NCBI RefSeq assembly: GCF_020687785.1
Contig: NZ_JAJEWI010000005.1
Span: 915,937 to 979,936, forward strand
Direction: 5' to 3'
Source of the DNA: Sphingopyxis yananensis
Lineage (GTDB): Bacteria; Pseudomonadota; Alphaproteobacteria; Sphingomonadales; Sphingomonadaceae
Length of the DNA stretch: 64,000 bases
Positions 17,442-27,222 of this stretch are shown piece by piece; positions within the stretch are counted from its first letter, which is position 1; each line of letters starts with the position of its first letter. The position numbers and the translations under genes are program-made. The notes under the pieces were generated by a model. It had not been told where the DNA came from. It did no database searches and saw only the letters and a list, made by a program, of their open reading frames with translations.

Positions 17442-17473
17442 AAAGGGCGTTGCCAAATGGCAGCGCCTTTTTT
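17442..17473 (+). terminator. Rho-independent terminator of rpsU
   Basis: AAAGGGCGTTGCC and GGCAGCGCCTTT form a 4-base-loop hairpin with one mismatch, running into TTTTTT at 17468-17473. It lies 22 bases after the rpsU stop. The 297 bases from here to the FKBP gene show no other gene. Confidence 0.85.
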
Positions 17474-17770
17474 GATTCTGGGCCATTCTGTTCTGGCGTA
17501 TATGTTCCAGAATGACTGGTCTGGAACGCCTGCTTTGCGCCGGGGTGGGCTGTGAATATTTGCGGCGCTGCGAGTCGGTGGGGGCGGGCGATGCCCATTA
17601 GCGCGGCCGGTTGGACGGGGCACGGCATAGGCGATGTGGGGTGAAAACGCCGCTACAAGCGCCGTAAATCCCGCGAGGGCGCATTTCTCGCTGGACCATT
17701 TGGCCCTGCTCCACCTATAGGACGCCAGATATTTTTGCCCCGTGCGCGCGGCAAAGGGAAGGATCTGACG

Positions 17771-18283
17771 ATGAGTGTGACGACGGTTCCATTGCGCCCA
17801 GTCAACAAGGGCGGACTGTGGATTTTGTGGCTTGGCATATTGGCGCTGCTCGGGGCTGGTGCGGCGTTTGCCATGAATGTTACCCCGCGCATTGGCTTTG
17901 AAACGGTAAAGGCGGGCACTGGTCCCAGCCCAACGGCGGCCGATGTTGTGTTGGTGAAATATGAAGGCCGTTTGGCCGATGGCACGGTGTTTGACGCCAA
18001 TGAACAAGCGCCGATGCAGGTAGCACAGGTTGTGCCCGGCTTTGGTGAAGCGCTGACCCGTATGCAAAAGGGCGGCAAATATGAAATCACCATTCCGCCT
18101 GCCTTGGGCTATGGTGATCGTGCGGCTGGCCCCATTCCGGCAGGTAGCACCTTGCATTTCACGGTCGAACTGCTCGACTTTAAATCAGAAGCCGAAGTTC
18201 GCGCGTTGCAGCAAATGATGCAGCAGCAAATGCAAGCACAGGGCGGTCCGCAGGGCGCACCGCAAGCGGCTCCGCAGCCTTGA
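17771..18283 (+). CDS. FKBP-type peptidyl-prolyl isomerase
   Basis: 170 residues. A hydrophobic segment at about residues 15-34 anchors the protein or acts as a signal. The FKBP domain follows: VLVKYEGRLADGTVFDAN, PGFGEALTRMQKGGKYEITIP and LGYGDRAAGPIPAGSTLHF, with the conserved VP/PGF and GYG features. A glutamine-rich tail (MMQQQMQAQGG) ends it. It probably assists folding in the periplasm. The ATG is preceded by AAGGGAAGGA. A terminator follows. Confidence 0.92.
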   Translation: MSVTTVPLRPVNKGGLWILWLGILALLGAGAAFAMNVTPRIGFETVKAGTGPSPTAADVVLVKYEGRLADGTVFDANEQAPMQVAQVVPGFGEALTRMQKGGKYEITIPPALGYGDRAAGPIPAGSTLHFTVELLDFKSEAEVRALQQMMQQQMQAQGGPQGAPQAAPQP

Positions 18284-18322
18284 TCTGACGGTTTTGCGAT
18301 CGGATGCGATCGCCTAGGACCT

Positions 18323-18361
18323 AAAAGCGGCCCTGCCAATGAATGGTGGGGCCGCTTTTTT
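18323..18361 (+). terminator. Rho-independent terminator of the FKBP gene
   Basis: GCGGCCC (18327-18333) pairs with GGGCCGC (18349-18355), flanked by AAAA before and TTTTT after. It lies about 40 bases after the stop. Confidence 0.82.
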
Positions 18362-18485
18362 ATGTCCTGTTCCTCGGCCATGGGATGGATTGCTATGCGA
18401 GCGTAGCGCGGCTGCGGGGCAGGCCGTGGAGAGCGGCAAGGCTTGAGGGGCGCGGACTTGCGCCGATGAGAAGGCCGGCGCTGCA

Positions 18486-18550
18486 CAGCACAGCACAGCA
18501 CAGCACAGCACAGCACAGCACAGCACAGCACAGCACAGCACAGCACAGCA
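18486..18550. repeat. Pentanucleotide microsatellite (CAGCA)13
   Basis: Thirteen perfect copies of CAGCA fill 18486-18550, preceded by one imperfect unit (CTGCA) and followed directly by a C and ten As. It lies between two convergent terminators in non-coding DNA. Five-base units change frame when copy number changes, but no gene is encoded here. It is an obvious slipped-strand hotspot. Confidence 0.97.
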
Positions 18551-18551
18551 C

Positions 18552-18589
18552 AAAAAAAAAAGGGGCCTAGCGATGACGCCAAGCCCCTT
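18552..18589 (-). terminator. Rho-independent terminator of the lepB operon
   Basis: On the minus strand, AAGGGGC (rev. comp. of 18583-18589) pairs with GCCCCTT (rev. comp. of 18560-18566), followed by a T run from the ten As at 18552-18561. It lies about 40 bases beyond the lepB stop. Confidence 0.83.
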
Positions 18590-18627
18590 GGATAGTCTTT
18601 GTCAAAATGGCCTAAGGCGGAAGCGAC

Positions 18628-19467
18628 CTAGGGTGCAGGGCTGGTTTGGCCGCGCAGGTTCATACCCGCCCGTTCACCGCGCAGGGCGTTCCACCAGCTG
18701 ATGGGGTTCAGCCATTGGGCGCTGCCATCCGTGGAAAAAGTGATAAATTCGGCGCGCCCTGAAATGGCGTCAAAAGGCACGGGGCCACCCAAGCCCTTGC
18801 TGCTGGTCGGGAAGCGGCTGTCCGCGCTGCCATCGCGGTTGTCGCCCATCAAGAATAAATGATCGGCAGGAACGATGATTTCGTCGAAATTATCGCCCGG
18901 ATAGCCATTGCCCATGTCGATGGTGTCAAAGCTTACGCCATTGGGCAGGGTTTCGCGGACAATCGGCACCTCGAGCATCAACTGGCCTTGGGCATCGCGC
19001 GTGACAAAGCGTGACAGGCTGCTGTCGGGGCTGGGCACATTTTGGTCGACTTTGATGTGGGAAAGGGGTTGGACCTCTTGCCGAACGGCCTTGCCATTGA
19101 TGCTCAGTACCCCATTTTTCATCGACAGACGATCACCGGGCAAGCCGATTACGCGCTTGATATAATCGATCCGAAGCGTGGGATGTTCCAGCACCACCAC
19201 ATCGCCGCGTTCCGGCAGGCGGCCAGCAATGCGGCCCGACCATTTGGGGGCCAGATGAAAGCTGATGGACGCATAGGACCAGCCATAGGGATATTTGCTA
19301 ACGACCAAGCGATCCCCGCTGTGCAGCAGGGGCATCATGCTGTCCGACGGAATGTAAAAAGGCTTGGCAACAAAGCTGTGAATGCCCAGCACGACCAAAA
19401 TTATCACAATGATATCCCGCAGCATTTTCATTGTGCCGCCGTTTGCCTCGGCGCTTTTCCTCGCCAT
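18628..19467 (-). CDS. lepB: Signal peptidase I
   Basis: 279 residues. A transmembrane anchor at about residues 16-32 is followed by IPSDSMMPLL with the catalytic Ser, then RGDVVVLEHP and DYIKRVIGLPGD with the catalytic Lys, and MGDNRDGSADSR (box E). It cleaves Sec-type signal peptides at the outer face of the inner membrane. The ATG overlaps the acpS stop by one base (TAATG). It is the last gene of pyrE-pdxJ-acpS-lepB. Confidence 0.95.
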   Translation of the reverse strand: MARKSAEANGGTMKMLRDIIVIILVVLGIHSFVAKPFYIPSDSMMPLLHSGDRLVVSKYPYGWSYASISFHLAPKWSGRIAGRLPERGDVVVLEHPTLRIDYIKRVIGLPGDRLSMKNGVLSINGKAVRQEVQPLSHIKVDQNVPSPDSSLSRFVTRDAQGQLMLEVPIVRETLPNGVSFDTIDMGNGYPGDNFDEIIVPADHLFLMGDNRDGSADSRFPTSSKGLGGPVPFDAISGRAEFITFSTDGSAQWLNPISWWNALRGERAGMNLRGQTSPAP

Positions 19468-19871
19468 TATTCGTCCTTGATTGCTTCGATGATGACGAAC
19501 GCCTGAGCCCAGGGATGATCGTCGGTCAATGTGAGGTGGATATGAGCGCGGTAACCCGCGGGTGTTATGGCGGCTAAACGCTGTGCAGCGCCGCCGGTCA
19601 AGGACAATGTTGGCGCACCCGTTGGCGCATTGATGACGCCAATGTCTTTCATAAAGACGCCATGGCGGAAACCTGTGCCTAGCGCTTTGGAAAAGGCCTC
19701 TTTTGCGGCGAAGCGCTTCGCATAGGTTCCGGCGCGGGTGAACGGGCGCTTGGCGGCTTTTGCGCGCTCTATGTCGGTAAAGACGCGCTTTTCAAAACGC
19801 TCGCCATAACGGTCAAGCGAATTTTGAATGCGTTCGATATTGCACAGGTCCGAGCCAAGGCCGATGATCAT
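19467..19871 (-). CDS. acpS: Holo-[acyl-carrier-protein] synthase
   Basis: 134 residues. [14 protein letters not shown] and [15 protein letters not shown] are the two signature blocks of AcpS, with Asp 8 and Glu in the magnesium site. The enzyme transfers 4'-phosphopantetheine from CoA to acyl carrier protein. ATG 19871 overlaps the pdxJ stop (ATGA). Full length for the family. Confidence 0.96.
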   Translation of the reverse strand: MIIGLGSDLCNIERIQNSLDRYGERFEKRVFTDIERAKAAKRPFTRAGTYAKRFAAKEAFSKALGTGFRHGVFMKDIGVINAPTGAPTLSLTGGAAQRLAAITPAGYRAHIHLTLTDDHPWAQAFVIIEAIKDE

Positions 19872-20629
19872 GACCAGCCGCGCGCTTCGTCCATCAGGGC
19901 GCGCATTTTTTGCACAGCGACGTCCAGTCCGGTGAAAATAGCCTCGCCAATAAGATAATGGCCGATGTTGAGTTCCGCCAATTGCGGAATGGCGGCGATG
20001 GGTACGACATTGTCATAGGTCAGGCCGTGACCCGCATGGGGTTCGATGCCATTTTTCCATGCCAAGGCGGCCGCGTCTTCGAGGCGGCGCAATTCAACTG
20101 CGCGCGCTTCGCCGTCCAACTGGGCATAACGGCCCGTATGAAATTCGACGACAGGGGCGTTCAGCCGCATCGCGGCTTCGATTTGGCGGGCATCGGGTTC
20201 GATGAACAGGCTGACGCGGATGCCAGCGTCGGACAAGCGCGCGACAATGGGCGCCAGTTGATTGTGCAAGCCAGCGGCATCCAGCCCGCCTTCGGTGGTT
20301 CGCTCCTCGCGCTTTTCGGGCACAATGCACGCCGCATGCGGTTTGTGACGCAAGGCGAAGTCCAGCATTTCTTCGGTTGCAGCCATTTCAAAATTGAGCG
20401 GCAAATTGGTGGCGGCCTGAATGCGCGCCACATCGGCGTCGCGAATGTGGCGGCGATCCTCACGCAAATGGGCGGTGATGCCGTCACCGCCAACCGCCGC
20501 GACGATTTCTGCGGCGCGGACAGGATCGGGGTGATCGCCACCACGCGCATTGCGAATGGTGGCGACATGGTCGATGTTGACGCCCAGCCGCAAACGGGCT
20601 GGGCGGTCAAAGCTTTGGGCGCTGGTCAC
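19868..20629 (-). CDS. pdxJ: Pyridoxine 5'-phosphate synthase
   Basis: 253 residues. [17 protein letters not shown] at the N-terminus, [13 protein letters not shown] and [10 protein letters not shown] near the end are PdxJ signatures. It condenses 3-amino-1-hydroxyacetone-1-phosphate with deoxyxylulose-5-phosphate to form pyridoxine 5'-phosphate. Its start overlaps the pyrE stop by 4 bases. PdxJ-AcpS is a widespread proteobacterial pair. Confidence 0.96.
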   Translation of the reverse strand: MTSAQSFDRPARLRLGVNIDHVATIRNARGGDHPDPVRAAEIVAAVGGDGITAHLREDRRHIRDADVARIQAATNLPLNFEMAATEEMLDFALRHKPHAACIVPEKREERTTEGGLDAAGLHNQLAPIVARLSDAGIRVSLFIEPDARQIEAAMRLNAPVVEFHTGRYAQLDGEARAVELRRLEDAAALAWKNGIEPHAGHGLTYDNVVPIAAIPQLAELNIGHYLIGEAIFTGLDVAVQKMRALMDEARGWS

Positions 20630-21213
20630 GCGCCTTCGCTCCGGCTGCCGGGCTTGACGGCTTTGGTCGCGCTCAGATGCTCTGGCAGTTCATCGGGGGC
20701 ATAGGTGGGGAAGTTAATCGCGACCAATGGGTAAAAGGGCACGCCCAAGTCCACATTGCCGCCCGAACGGTCCACCAAAGAGGCTTCGGCCACCACATCC
20801 CCGCCAGCAGCGCGCACGGCTTCCATCGCTTCACGCGACGACAGGCCGGTGGTGACCACATCTTCGACCATCAGAATTTTGGCGCCTTGGGGAATGGTGA
20901 AGCCGCGCCGCAATTCGAAGGTGCCCGTGGGGCGTTCAACGAAAATGGCGGGCTTGCCAAGGGCGCGGCCCATTTCGTGGCCGATGATCACGCCGCCCAT
21001 GGCGGGGGACACGACCAAGTCGATGCTTTGGCGCAGGTCGCGCGGCAGCTTGGTCGCCAGCGCCATCGCCAGACGGCCAGCGCGTTCGCTGTCCATCAAG
21101 ACGCGGGCGCATTGCAGATAATATTCACTATGTCGTCCGGAGGAAAGCAGGAAGTGACCTTGAAGGAGAGCGTCAGCAGCCCGGAATTCAGCCAGGATAT
21201 CGTCGTCAGTCAT
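20626..21213 (-). CDS. pyrE: Orotate phosphoribosyltransferase
   Basis: 195 residues. [18 protein letters not shown] contains the PRPP-binding loop of type I PRTases, and the [12 protein letters not shown] block is typical of PyrE. It adds ribose-5-phosphate from PRPP to orotate in pyrimidine synthesis, matching pyrC at the window start. It opens the four-gene minus-strand operon. The promoter must lie in 21214-21443, shared with the divergent coxB. Confidence 0.95.
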   Translation of the reverse strand: MTDDDILAEFRAADALLQGHFLLSSGRHSEYYLQCARVLMDSERAGRLAMALATKLPRDLRQSIDLVVSPAMGGVIIGHEMGRALGKPAIFVERPTGTFELRRGFTIPQGAKILMVEDVVTTGLSSREAMEAVRAAGGDVVAEASLVDRSGGNVDLGVPFYPLVAINFPTYAPDELPEHLSATKAVKPGSRSEGA

Positions 21214-21443
21214 GAGCTAGTCGGTCTTTTCTATTTGAATGGCCTATAAATAAGCGTCTTTTGACCCAAAGGATCATGCACTTTGGAAAATAGTGTTAGA
21301 GATGCTTGAGGCAAGCGGCAAGCGGGTCTATAGCGCCCGCAAGGTCCAGCCCGTCGCCGGCTGCCCGGACGCCCGTCCGGCAATAGGGGGAGGATGGGTG
21401 AGGATACGAACTATAACAATAGGCAACGGGCGGCATTATTCTT

Positions 21444-22517
21444 ATGAGAAGCTTGAAAACCCTTGTAATAGCAGCGGCTTTTTCTCTTGGCATCGTCGGC
21501 GCTTGCCAAGCGACAACCTATGCTCAGACCGCAGATGCGGCTGCACAAAGTGCAGCAATTTCTGCGAATCCTGATTCCACTGCTGCTACGGCAGATGCAG
21601 TTCCGGCGGCCGATACGGCAAATAATAATCAAGCCTCGCCCGCCGGTGATGCAAATTATGTCCCTATGAAGCCTGTCGCAGGCGTGGGACAGCCGGTCGA
21701 TGCCGGTATCGATTTCCAAACACAATATTCGACCAATGGCAAAACAGCCTATTGGTTCACCAACTCTATTTTGCTGCCCATCATCGTGGCAACATCCTTG
21801 TTGGTGCTGGGATTGTTGATGTGGGTGGTTGTGCGCTATCGCCGTGCTGCCAATCCGGTGGCGTCGAAGACCGCGCATAACACGCTGATCGAAGTGATTT
21901 GGACGGGTGTCCCCGTGCTGATTTTGGCGATTGTTGCGGTGCCCTCCATTCGTTTGCTGGCACAGCAATATGAACCAGCGGGCGAAGATGCGCTGACCAT
22001 CAAGGTCACTGGCTATCAATGGTATTGGGGTTATGAATATCCCGACCAAGGCATTGGTGAATATGTTTCCAAGATGCTGAGCAAAGATGAAGCTACGGCT
22101 TCGGGTGAGCCGCATCAGCTGGCTGTGGATAACCGCATGGTTGTTCCCGTTGGCCGTGAAGTGAAACTGATCATCACCGCCGCCGATGTGATCCACAGCT
22201 TTGCTGTTCCGTCCTTCTGGACCAAAATGGACGCCGTTCCTGGCCGTGCGAATGAAGTGACCTTCACGCCGGAAAAGGTTGGCGTATTTTATGGCCAATG
22301 TTCGGAACTTTGCGGTGTAGATCATGGCTATATGCCCATCGCCGTAGAAGTTTTGCCAGTCGATCGTTGGGAAGCATGGGTTCGCTCGCGTGGCGGCAAC
22401 CCTGCTGGTGAAGAAGCCGTTGTTGCTGCGCCTGCCGCTGTAACGCCCGCTGCTTTGCCTGCTGCTGCAACCACCGAAGCTGCGGCGCCTGCCGCCGCAC
22501 CGGCTGCTCAGAATTAA
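21444..22517 (+). CDS. coxB: Cytochrome c oxidase subunit II
   Basis: 357 residues. Residues 1-28 form a signal peptide (ACQATTYAQ). Two transmembrane helices follow (about 112-130 and 150-170). The copper-A site is CSELCGVDHGYM with a further His in DVIHSF. WYWGYEYP is the conserved aromatic patch for electron entry. The alanine/proline/valine-rich tail from about residue 322 is low complexity. It receives electrons from cytochrome c at the periplasmic face. It opens the oxidase operon; the ctaD start is 15 bases on. Confidence 0.95.
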   Translation: MRSLKTLVIAAAFSLGIVGACQATTYAQTADAAAQSAAISANPDSTAATADAVPAADTANNNQASPAGDANYVPMKPVAGVGQPVDAGIDFQTQYSTNGKTAYWFTNSILLPIIVATSLLVLGLLMWVVVRYRRAANPVASKTAHNTLIEVIWTGVPVLILAIVAVPSIRLLAQQYEPAGEDALTIKVTGYQWYWGYEYPDQGIGEYVSKMLSKDEATASGEPHQLAVDNRMVVPVGREVKLIITAADVIHSFAVPSFWTKMDAVPGRANEVTFTPEKVGVFYGQCSELCGVDHGYMPIAVEVLPVDRWEAWVRSRGGNPAGEEAVVAAPAAVTPAALPAAATTEAAAPAAAPAAQN

Positions 22518-22532
22518 GAGGGGGTCCGACAG

Positions 22533-24206
22533 ATGACCGATATTGCAGCGACTGCATATTCCGCGCAGGATCATGATGATCATGCGCATGATCATGACCA
22601 TGATACGCCTGGTTTCTTTACCCGTTGGTTTTTGTCGACCAACCACAAAGACATCGGCACACTTTACCTGATTTTTGCAATTTTGGCCGGTATTATCGGT
22701 GGTGGCATTTCGGGTTTAATGCGTTTGGAATTGGCCGAACCCGGCATTCAATATCTGACCGGATGGGCCCAATTTTTCGACCCCAATGCCGGTGATGTAC
22801 AGGGCAAGCATTTCTGGAACGTGATGATCACGGCGCACGGCCTGATCATGGTGTTCTTCATGGTGATGCCCGCCATTATTGGCGGCTTTGGTAACTGGTT
22901 CGTCCCGCTGATGATCGGCGCGCCGGACATGGCGTTTCCGCGTATGAACAACGTGTCTTTGTGGTTGACTACGGTGGCCTTTGTTCTGTTGCTGTCGTCG
23001 ATGTTCGTTCCGGGTGGCAGTGGCCTTGGTGCTGGCACGGGCTGGACCATTTACGCACCGCTTTCCACCTCTGGTTCGGCGGGTCCGGCTGTTGATTTGG
23101 CCATTTTCGCTGTTCACCTTGCTGGTGCATCGTCGATTTTGGGCGCCATTAACTTTATCACCACCATCTTTAACATGCGTGCACCGGGCATGACCCTGCA
23201 CAAAATGCCGCTGTTCGCTTGGTCGGTACTGGTTACCGCTTTCTTGCTGCTTTTGTCGTTGCCCGTTCTGGCGGCCGCCATCACCATGTTGTTGACGGAC
23301 CGCAACTTTGGCACGACCTTCTTTGACCCTGCTGGCGGCGGTGACCCCGTTTTGTATCAGCATTTGTTCTGGTTCTTCGGTCACCCGGAAGTGTATATCA
23401 TGATTTTGCCGGGCTTCGGCATCGTCAGCCAGATCATCTCGACCTTCAGCCGTAAGCCTGTCTTTGGTTATTTGGGCATGGCTTATGCGATGGTCGCCAT
23501 TGGCGTTGTTGGCTTCATTGTGTGGGCTCACCACATGTTCACGGTCGGCATGAGCGTGAATTTGAAGATGTACTTCACCGCTGCGACCATGGTGATCGCG
23601 GTTCCCACCGGCATTAAGATTTTCAGCTGGATTGCCACCATGTGGGGCGGTTCGCTGAGCTTTAAAACGCCGATGATGTGGGCATTGGGCTTTATTTTCA
23701 TGTTCACCGTAGGCGGCGTGACCGGCGTTGTGCTGGCCAATGGTGGCGTGGACCAAAATCTGCATGATACTTATTATGTGGTGGCCCACTTCCACTATGT
23801 GTTGTCGCTGGGCGCAGTTTTTGCTCTGTTCGCTGGTTTTTATTACTGGTTCCCGAAAATGTCGGGCCGTATGTACAGCGAAGTGTTGGGGCAGTTGCAC
23901 TTCTGGATTTTCTTCATCGGCGTGAACGTCATGTTCTTCCCCCAGCACTTCCTGGGTCAGCAAGGCATGCCGCGTCGTTACCCTGACTATACAGAAGCTT
24001 ATGCCTTTTGGCATCTGATCAGCTCTTATGGTTATGTGATCATGGCCGTTGGCTTGCTGTTCTTCTTCATCAACATTGCATGGTCGCTGGTTGCTGGTAA
24101 GAAGGCCCCTGCAAACCCCTGGGGTGAAGGTGCAACGACGCTGGAATGGACTTTGTCCAGCCCGCCGCCCTTCCACCAGTTTAACGATCTGCCACGTATT
24201 AGCTGA
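22533..24206 (+). CDS. ctaD: Cytochrome c oxidase subunit I
   Basis: 557 residues, about 12 transmembrane helices. [17 protein letters not shown] has the copper-B His and the cross-linked Tyr; [19 protein letters not shown] give the haem a/a3 and copper ligands. This is the catalytic core of the aa3 terminal oxidase, reducing oxygen and pumping protons. A histidine/aspartate-rich N-terminal segment (about residues 10-25) precedes the first helix. A terminator hairpin follows. Confidence 0.96.
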   Translation: MTDIAATAYSAQDHDDHAHDHDHDTPGFFTRWFLSTNHKDIGTLYLIFAILAGIIGGGISGLMRLELAEPGIQYLTGWAQFFDPNAGDVQGKHFWNVMITAHGLIMVFFMVMPAIIGGFGNWFVPLMIGAPDMAFPRMNNVSLWLTTVAFVLLLSSMFVPGGSGLGAGTGWTIYAPLSTSGSAGPAVDLAIFAVHLAGASSILGAINFITTIFNMRAPGMTLHKMPLFAWSVLVTAFLLLLSLPVLAAAITMLLTDRNFGTTFFDPAGGGDPVLYQHLFWFFGHPEVYIMILPGFGIVSQIISTFSRKPVFGYLGMAYAMVAIGVVGFIVWAHHMFTVGMSVNLKMYFTAATMVIAVPTGIKIFSWIATMWGGSLSFKTPMMWALGFIFMFTVGGVTGVVLANGGVDQNLHDTYYVVAHFHYVLSLGAVFALFAGFYYWFPKMSGRMYSEVLGQLHFWIFFIGVNVMFFPQHFLGQQGMPRRYPDYTEAYAFWHLISSYGYVIMAVGLLFFFINIAWSLVAGKKAPANPWGEGATTLEWTLSSPPPFHQFNDLPRIS

Positions 24207-24213
24207 TCATGTG

Positions 24214-24247
24214 TACCCCCTGTCATTAAGACAGGGGGTGCCCGTTT
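24214..24247 (+). terminator. Hairpin terminator/attenuator after ctaD
   Basis: TACCCCCTGTC (24214-24224) pairs with GACAGGGGGTG (24230-24240) around a 5-base loop, then CCCGTTTTT. Being inside the operon, it may reduce rather than end transcription into ctaB. Confidence 0.75.
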
Positions 24248-24263
24248 TTGGCTTGGAGTGAAA

Positions 24264-25175
24264 ATGGCTCAGAGCCCGACAATGTCCCCACTGTCTTCAT
24301 CCGCCGACTGGCGCGACTTATATGCGCTCACCAAACCGCGCGTGATGACATTGGTTGTCTTTACAGCTCTTTGTGGGCTGCTTGCTGCACCTGGACATAT
24401 GCATCCCGTGCTGGCTTTCTCTTCTATTTTGGCCATTGCCTTGGGCGGCGGCGCATCGGGTGCGCTGAACCAATGGTATGAGGCCGGTATCGACGCCAAA
24501 ATGAAGCGGACACAAGATCGTCCGCTGCCTGCTGGGCGTTTGGATCCACGGACGGCGTTGCAATTTGGCGTTGGTCTGGCCGCTTTTTCTGTTTTCCTGA
24601 TGTGGTTCGCGTCCAATTGGCACGCTGCATTATGGTTGACGGCATCTATTCTTTTTTACGTGTTTATTTACACGATCTGGCTGAAGCCACGCACCCCGCA
24701 AAATATTGTGATTGGGGGCGCGGCTGGGGCCTTTCCGCCGATTATCGGCTGGGTGGCAGTCACCGGCACGTTGGACGTGTATCCTGTGCTGATGTTCTTG
24801 TTGGTGTTCATGTGGACGCCCCCGCATTTTTGGGCTTTGTCATTGTTTGTGCGCATGGATTATGCTGCCGCCGATATTCCCATGATGCCGGTTGTGGCGG
24901 GCGAGGGGCCCACGCGGAAGCAGATTTTGCTCTATGCTATTTTGATGGCGCTGGTGGCTTTGGCGCCTTGGGCGCTGGGCTATGCGGGCTTGATTTATGG
25001 CGTGGTGGCGTCTGTCATGTCGCTGATCTTTGTTGCATTGTCGGCCCATGTTGGATTGCGCCGTACGGTGACTGATGACAAGATGTTACCGGAAAAGCGT
25101 CTTTTCGCCTTTTCTATCCTATATTTGTTCCTTGTTTTCGGGGCCATTGTGGCTGATCATTGGTGGAAATTATGA
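24264..25175 (+). CDS. ctaB: Protohaem IX farnesyltransferase
   Basis: 303 residues, UbiA-type prenyltransferase with about nine helices. [21 protein letters not shown] contains the first polyprenyl-diphosphate aspartate motif, and [15 protein letters not shown] the second. It makes haem O, precursor of haem A for the oxidase. ATG 24264 lies 5 bases after GGAG; a GTG at 24258 is also in frame. Its stop overlaps the next small gene. Confidence 0.95.
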   Translation: MAQSPTMSPLSSSADWRDLYALTKPRVMTLVVFTALCGLLAAPGHMHPVLAFSSILAIALGGGASGALNQWYEAGIDAKMKRTQDRPLPAGRLDPRTALQFGVGLAAFSVFLMWFASNWHAALWLTASILFYVFIYTIWLKPRTPQNIVIGGAAGAFPPIIGWVAVTGTLDVYPVLMFLLVFMWTPPHFWALSLFVRMDYAAADIPMMPVVAGEGPTRKQILLYAILMALVALAPWALGYAGLIYGVVASVMSLIFVALSAHVGLRRTVTDDKMLPEKRLFAFSILYLFLVFGAIVADHWWKL

Positions 25176-25321
25176 GTGTGAATCCGGATGATCCGCAATT
25201 TGACATTGTGGAATATCGCAAACGTCAGGCGTCCCGCGCCAAGGTGATGGCGGCGCTGCTGGCTGCTTTTGCGGTTCTGTTCTTTTTCATTACCATCGCT
25301 AAGATGCAGTTATACGCATGA
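25172..25321 (+). CDS. Small membrane protein of the oxidase operon
   Basis: 49 residues. The ATG overlaps the ctaB stop (ATGA) and its TGA overlaps the ctaG start (ATGA). The N-terminal half is charged ([19 protein letters not shown]), and residues 28-44 form one hydrophobic helix. Small single-helix proteins occupy this position between ctaB and ctaG in many alphaproteobacteria (often named CoxF or left hypothetical). The tight double overlap argues for real translation. Confidence 0.8.
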   Translation: MSVNPDDPQFDIVEYRKRQASRAKVMAALLAAFAVLFFFITIAKMQLYA

Positions 25322-25878
25322 AAAGCGTGATTGGCCCCAAAATGAAGACCGCCAGCATGGCTGGTTTTATGGCGGTGGCGATGGTGGGTGTCGGCTTTGC
25401 GGCCGTGCCCTTATATGATTTATTTTGCCGCGTGACCGGATTTGCCGGCACCACACAGCGGGCGGATGCCTCGGCTATGGTGGGCGAGCCGGTGATTCTC
25501 AACCGCACAGTATCGGTGCGTTTTGACGCCAATGTGTCGCCGAAATTGCCTTGGTCTTTTCGGCCAGAACATCCGCGTGACACCGTCAGCATTGGCGCGC
25601 GCGATATGGCAATTTATATTGCGGAAAATAATTCTTCGCAGCCGATTACCGGCACGGCGTCCTTCAATGTGACGCCCGTTACGGCGGGGAAATATTTTAC
25701 CAAGATTCAGTGTTTCTGCTTTACAGAGCAACGACTTGAGCCTGGACAGCAGATGCGAATGCCGGTGTTATTTTATGTGGATCCCAAGATTATGGATGAT
25801 CCTGACACCCGCGATATTAAAGAAATTACCCTAAGCTATACTTTCTACCCTGTGGACGAGGGGAAAAAGCCAAGCTAA
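25318..25878 (+). CDS. ctaG: Cytochrome c oxidase assembly protein CtaG (Cox11)
   Basis: 186 residues. One N-terminal helix (about 11-31) is followed by PLYDLFCRVTGFAGTTQ and the copper motif KIQCFCFTEQRL (CFCF) near residue 138. The protein delivers copper to the copper-B site of subunit I on the periplasmic side. Length is normal. The next gene coxC starts 84 bases later. Confidence 0.95.
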   Translation: MKSVIGPKMKTASMAGFMAVAMVGVGFAAVPLYDLFCRVTGFAGTTQRADASAMVGEPVILNRTVSVRFDANVSPKLPWSFRPEHPRDTVSIGARDMAIYIAENNSSQPITGTASFNVTPVTAGKYFTKIQCFCFTEQRLEPGQQMRMPVLFYVDPKIMDDPDTRDIKEITLSYTFYPVDEGKKPS

Positions 25879-25961
25879 GGCGCGCTTGATAAAGAGTCTT
25901 AATCAAAGAGACCGGCGGCGGTGGGGAATCGCTGGCTGGGGCAAAAAATGGGAAGTGTGAC

Positions 25962-26837
25962 ATGGCCGGTGCCAAGAATCATGATTATCACCTTGTAAAC
26001 CCCAGTGTCTGGCCAATGGTCGGCTCAATTGCTGCCATGATATTATTTGGCGGACTGGTGATGTGGATGCACGACGATTATTTCGGTGCATCGGGTAAAT
26101 TTGTATTTGCGGCCGGCGTCGCGATGCTGATCCTGACATTTTATAAGTGGTGGGCGGACGTTATCACCGAAGCACAAGGCGGCGATCACACACCTGTTGT
26201 GCAATTGCACCTGCGTTACGGCATGATCTTGTTCATCGCTTCCGAAGTGATGTTCTTTGTGGGCTGGTTCTGGGCTTGGTTTGACTATTCCTTATTCCCT
26301 GTGCCGTTGGAATTTGCCGACGGTGCGATCACCAGCTTGTTCGGCCAAGAAGGTGCGGCACAAATCGCACAATGGCCGCCAAAGGGCATGCACGTCATGG
26401 ACGCATTCTCTTTGCCACTGCTGAACACCTTGATTCTGCTCTGCTCGGGTACGACCTTGACTTGGGCGCATCACGCGCTGATCAATGGGGACCGCGAGGG
26501 TCTGAAGAAGGGTTTGTGGGCGACCATCATTTTGGGCGCGATCTTCACCAGCATTCAGGTGTATGAATATGGCGTTGCGCCATTCCCCTTTGCCGGCAGC
26601 AACTATAGCTCGGCCTTTTATATGGCCACTGGTTTCCACGGTTTCCACGTGTTGGTTGGCACCATCTTTTTGATCGTGTGCTTGGGCCGCGCCTATAAGG
26701 GTCATTTCACGCCGACGCATCACTTCGGTTTTGAAGCGGCTGCATGGTATTGGCACTTTGTGGACGTGGTGTGGTTGTTCCTGTTCATCGTCATCTATGT
26801 ATGGGGTGGCTGGGGCGCGCCGATTGCCGCGCACTAA
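25962..26837 (+). CDS. coxC: Cytochrome c oxidase subunit III
   Basis: 291 residues, seven hydrophobic helices. HLRYGMILFIASEVMFFVGW with the buried Glu, and the C-terminal WYWHFVDVVWLFLF, identify subunit III of haem-copper oxidases, which stabilises the catalytic core. ATG 25962 gives MAGAKNHDYHLVNPSVWP, a standard N-terminus. The DUF983 gene overlaps its last 14 bases if its TTG start is right. Confidence 0.95.
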   Translation: MAGAKNHDYHLVNPSVWPMVGSIAAMILFGGLVMWMHDDYFGASGKFVFAAGVAMLILTFYKWWADVITEAQGGDHTPVVQLHLRYGMILFIASEVMFFVGWFWAWFDYSLFPVPLEFADGAITSLFGQEGAAQIAQWPPKGMHVMDAFSLPLLNTLILLCSGTTLTWAHHALINGDREGLKKGLWATIILGAIFTSIQVYEYGVAPFPFAGSNYSSAFYMATGFHGFHVLVGTIFLIVCLGRAYKGHFTPTHHFGFEAAAWYWHFVDVVWLFLFIVIYVWGGWGAPIAAH

Positions 26838-27201
26838 TTCTCCATCGCATGAGCCGCCGACCATCGGGCGTGCGGCTCTTCACGGATTGTGCCCCCGCTG
26901 CGGGGCACAAACTGTTTTTGAAGAACTGGTTCGTTTCCAGCCACGATGCAGCAGATGCCAATTGAATTTTGCGGCTTATGAAGCGGGCGGGCGTTTTGCG
27001 GCCCTTGTCACCTTTTTGGTCGTCATGTTGCTGACGCTGGCGTCGGTTGTGGTGGATAGCGCGCTGAACCCGCCTTTTTGGATGCAGATATTGTTATGGG
27101 TTCCCCTGACCATGGCGGGCGTGATATTTTCCGTGCGCTATGCCAAATCGGGGTGGCTGGCGCTTCGATACGCCAAAGAACAGATGAACCGCGAAAGCTG
27201 A
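26824..27201 (+). CDS. DUF983 family protein
   Basis: About 125 residues. HGLCPRCGAQTVF and CSRCQLNF form two CxxC zinc-finger-like pairs, followed by two hydrophobic helices (about 47-68 and 77-96). This is DUF983, commonly found between coxC and SURF1 in alphaproteobacteria; its function is unknown but the context suggests oxidase assembly. There is no ATG in a suitable place: TTG 26824 inside coxC is the likeliest start, with TTG 26887 too close to the first CxxC. Confidence 0.8.
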   Translation: MPRTNSPSHEPPTIGRAALHGLCPRCGAQTVFEELVRFQPRCSRCQLNFAAYEAGGRFAALVTFLVVMLLTLASVVVDSALNPPFWMQILLWVPLTMAGVIFSVRYAKSGWLALRYAKEQMNRES

Positions 27202-27222
27202 CCCCACGGAAAGGACCGCCGC

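Noticed and set aside
18481..18552. CAGCA array as a CRISPR or coding repeat
   Set aside because: A uniform 5-base unit without spacers is a microsatellite, and the frames crossing it have no domain.
22716..24176. 486-codon minus-strand frame opposite ctaD
   Set aside because: Strongly His/Gln/Arg-rich, as expected from the complement of a membrane-protein gene; no domain.
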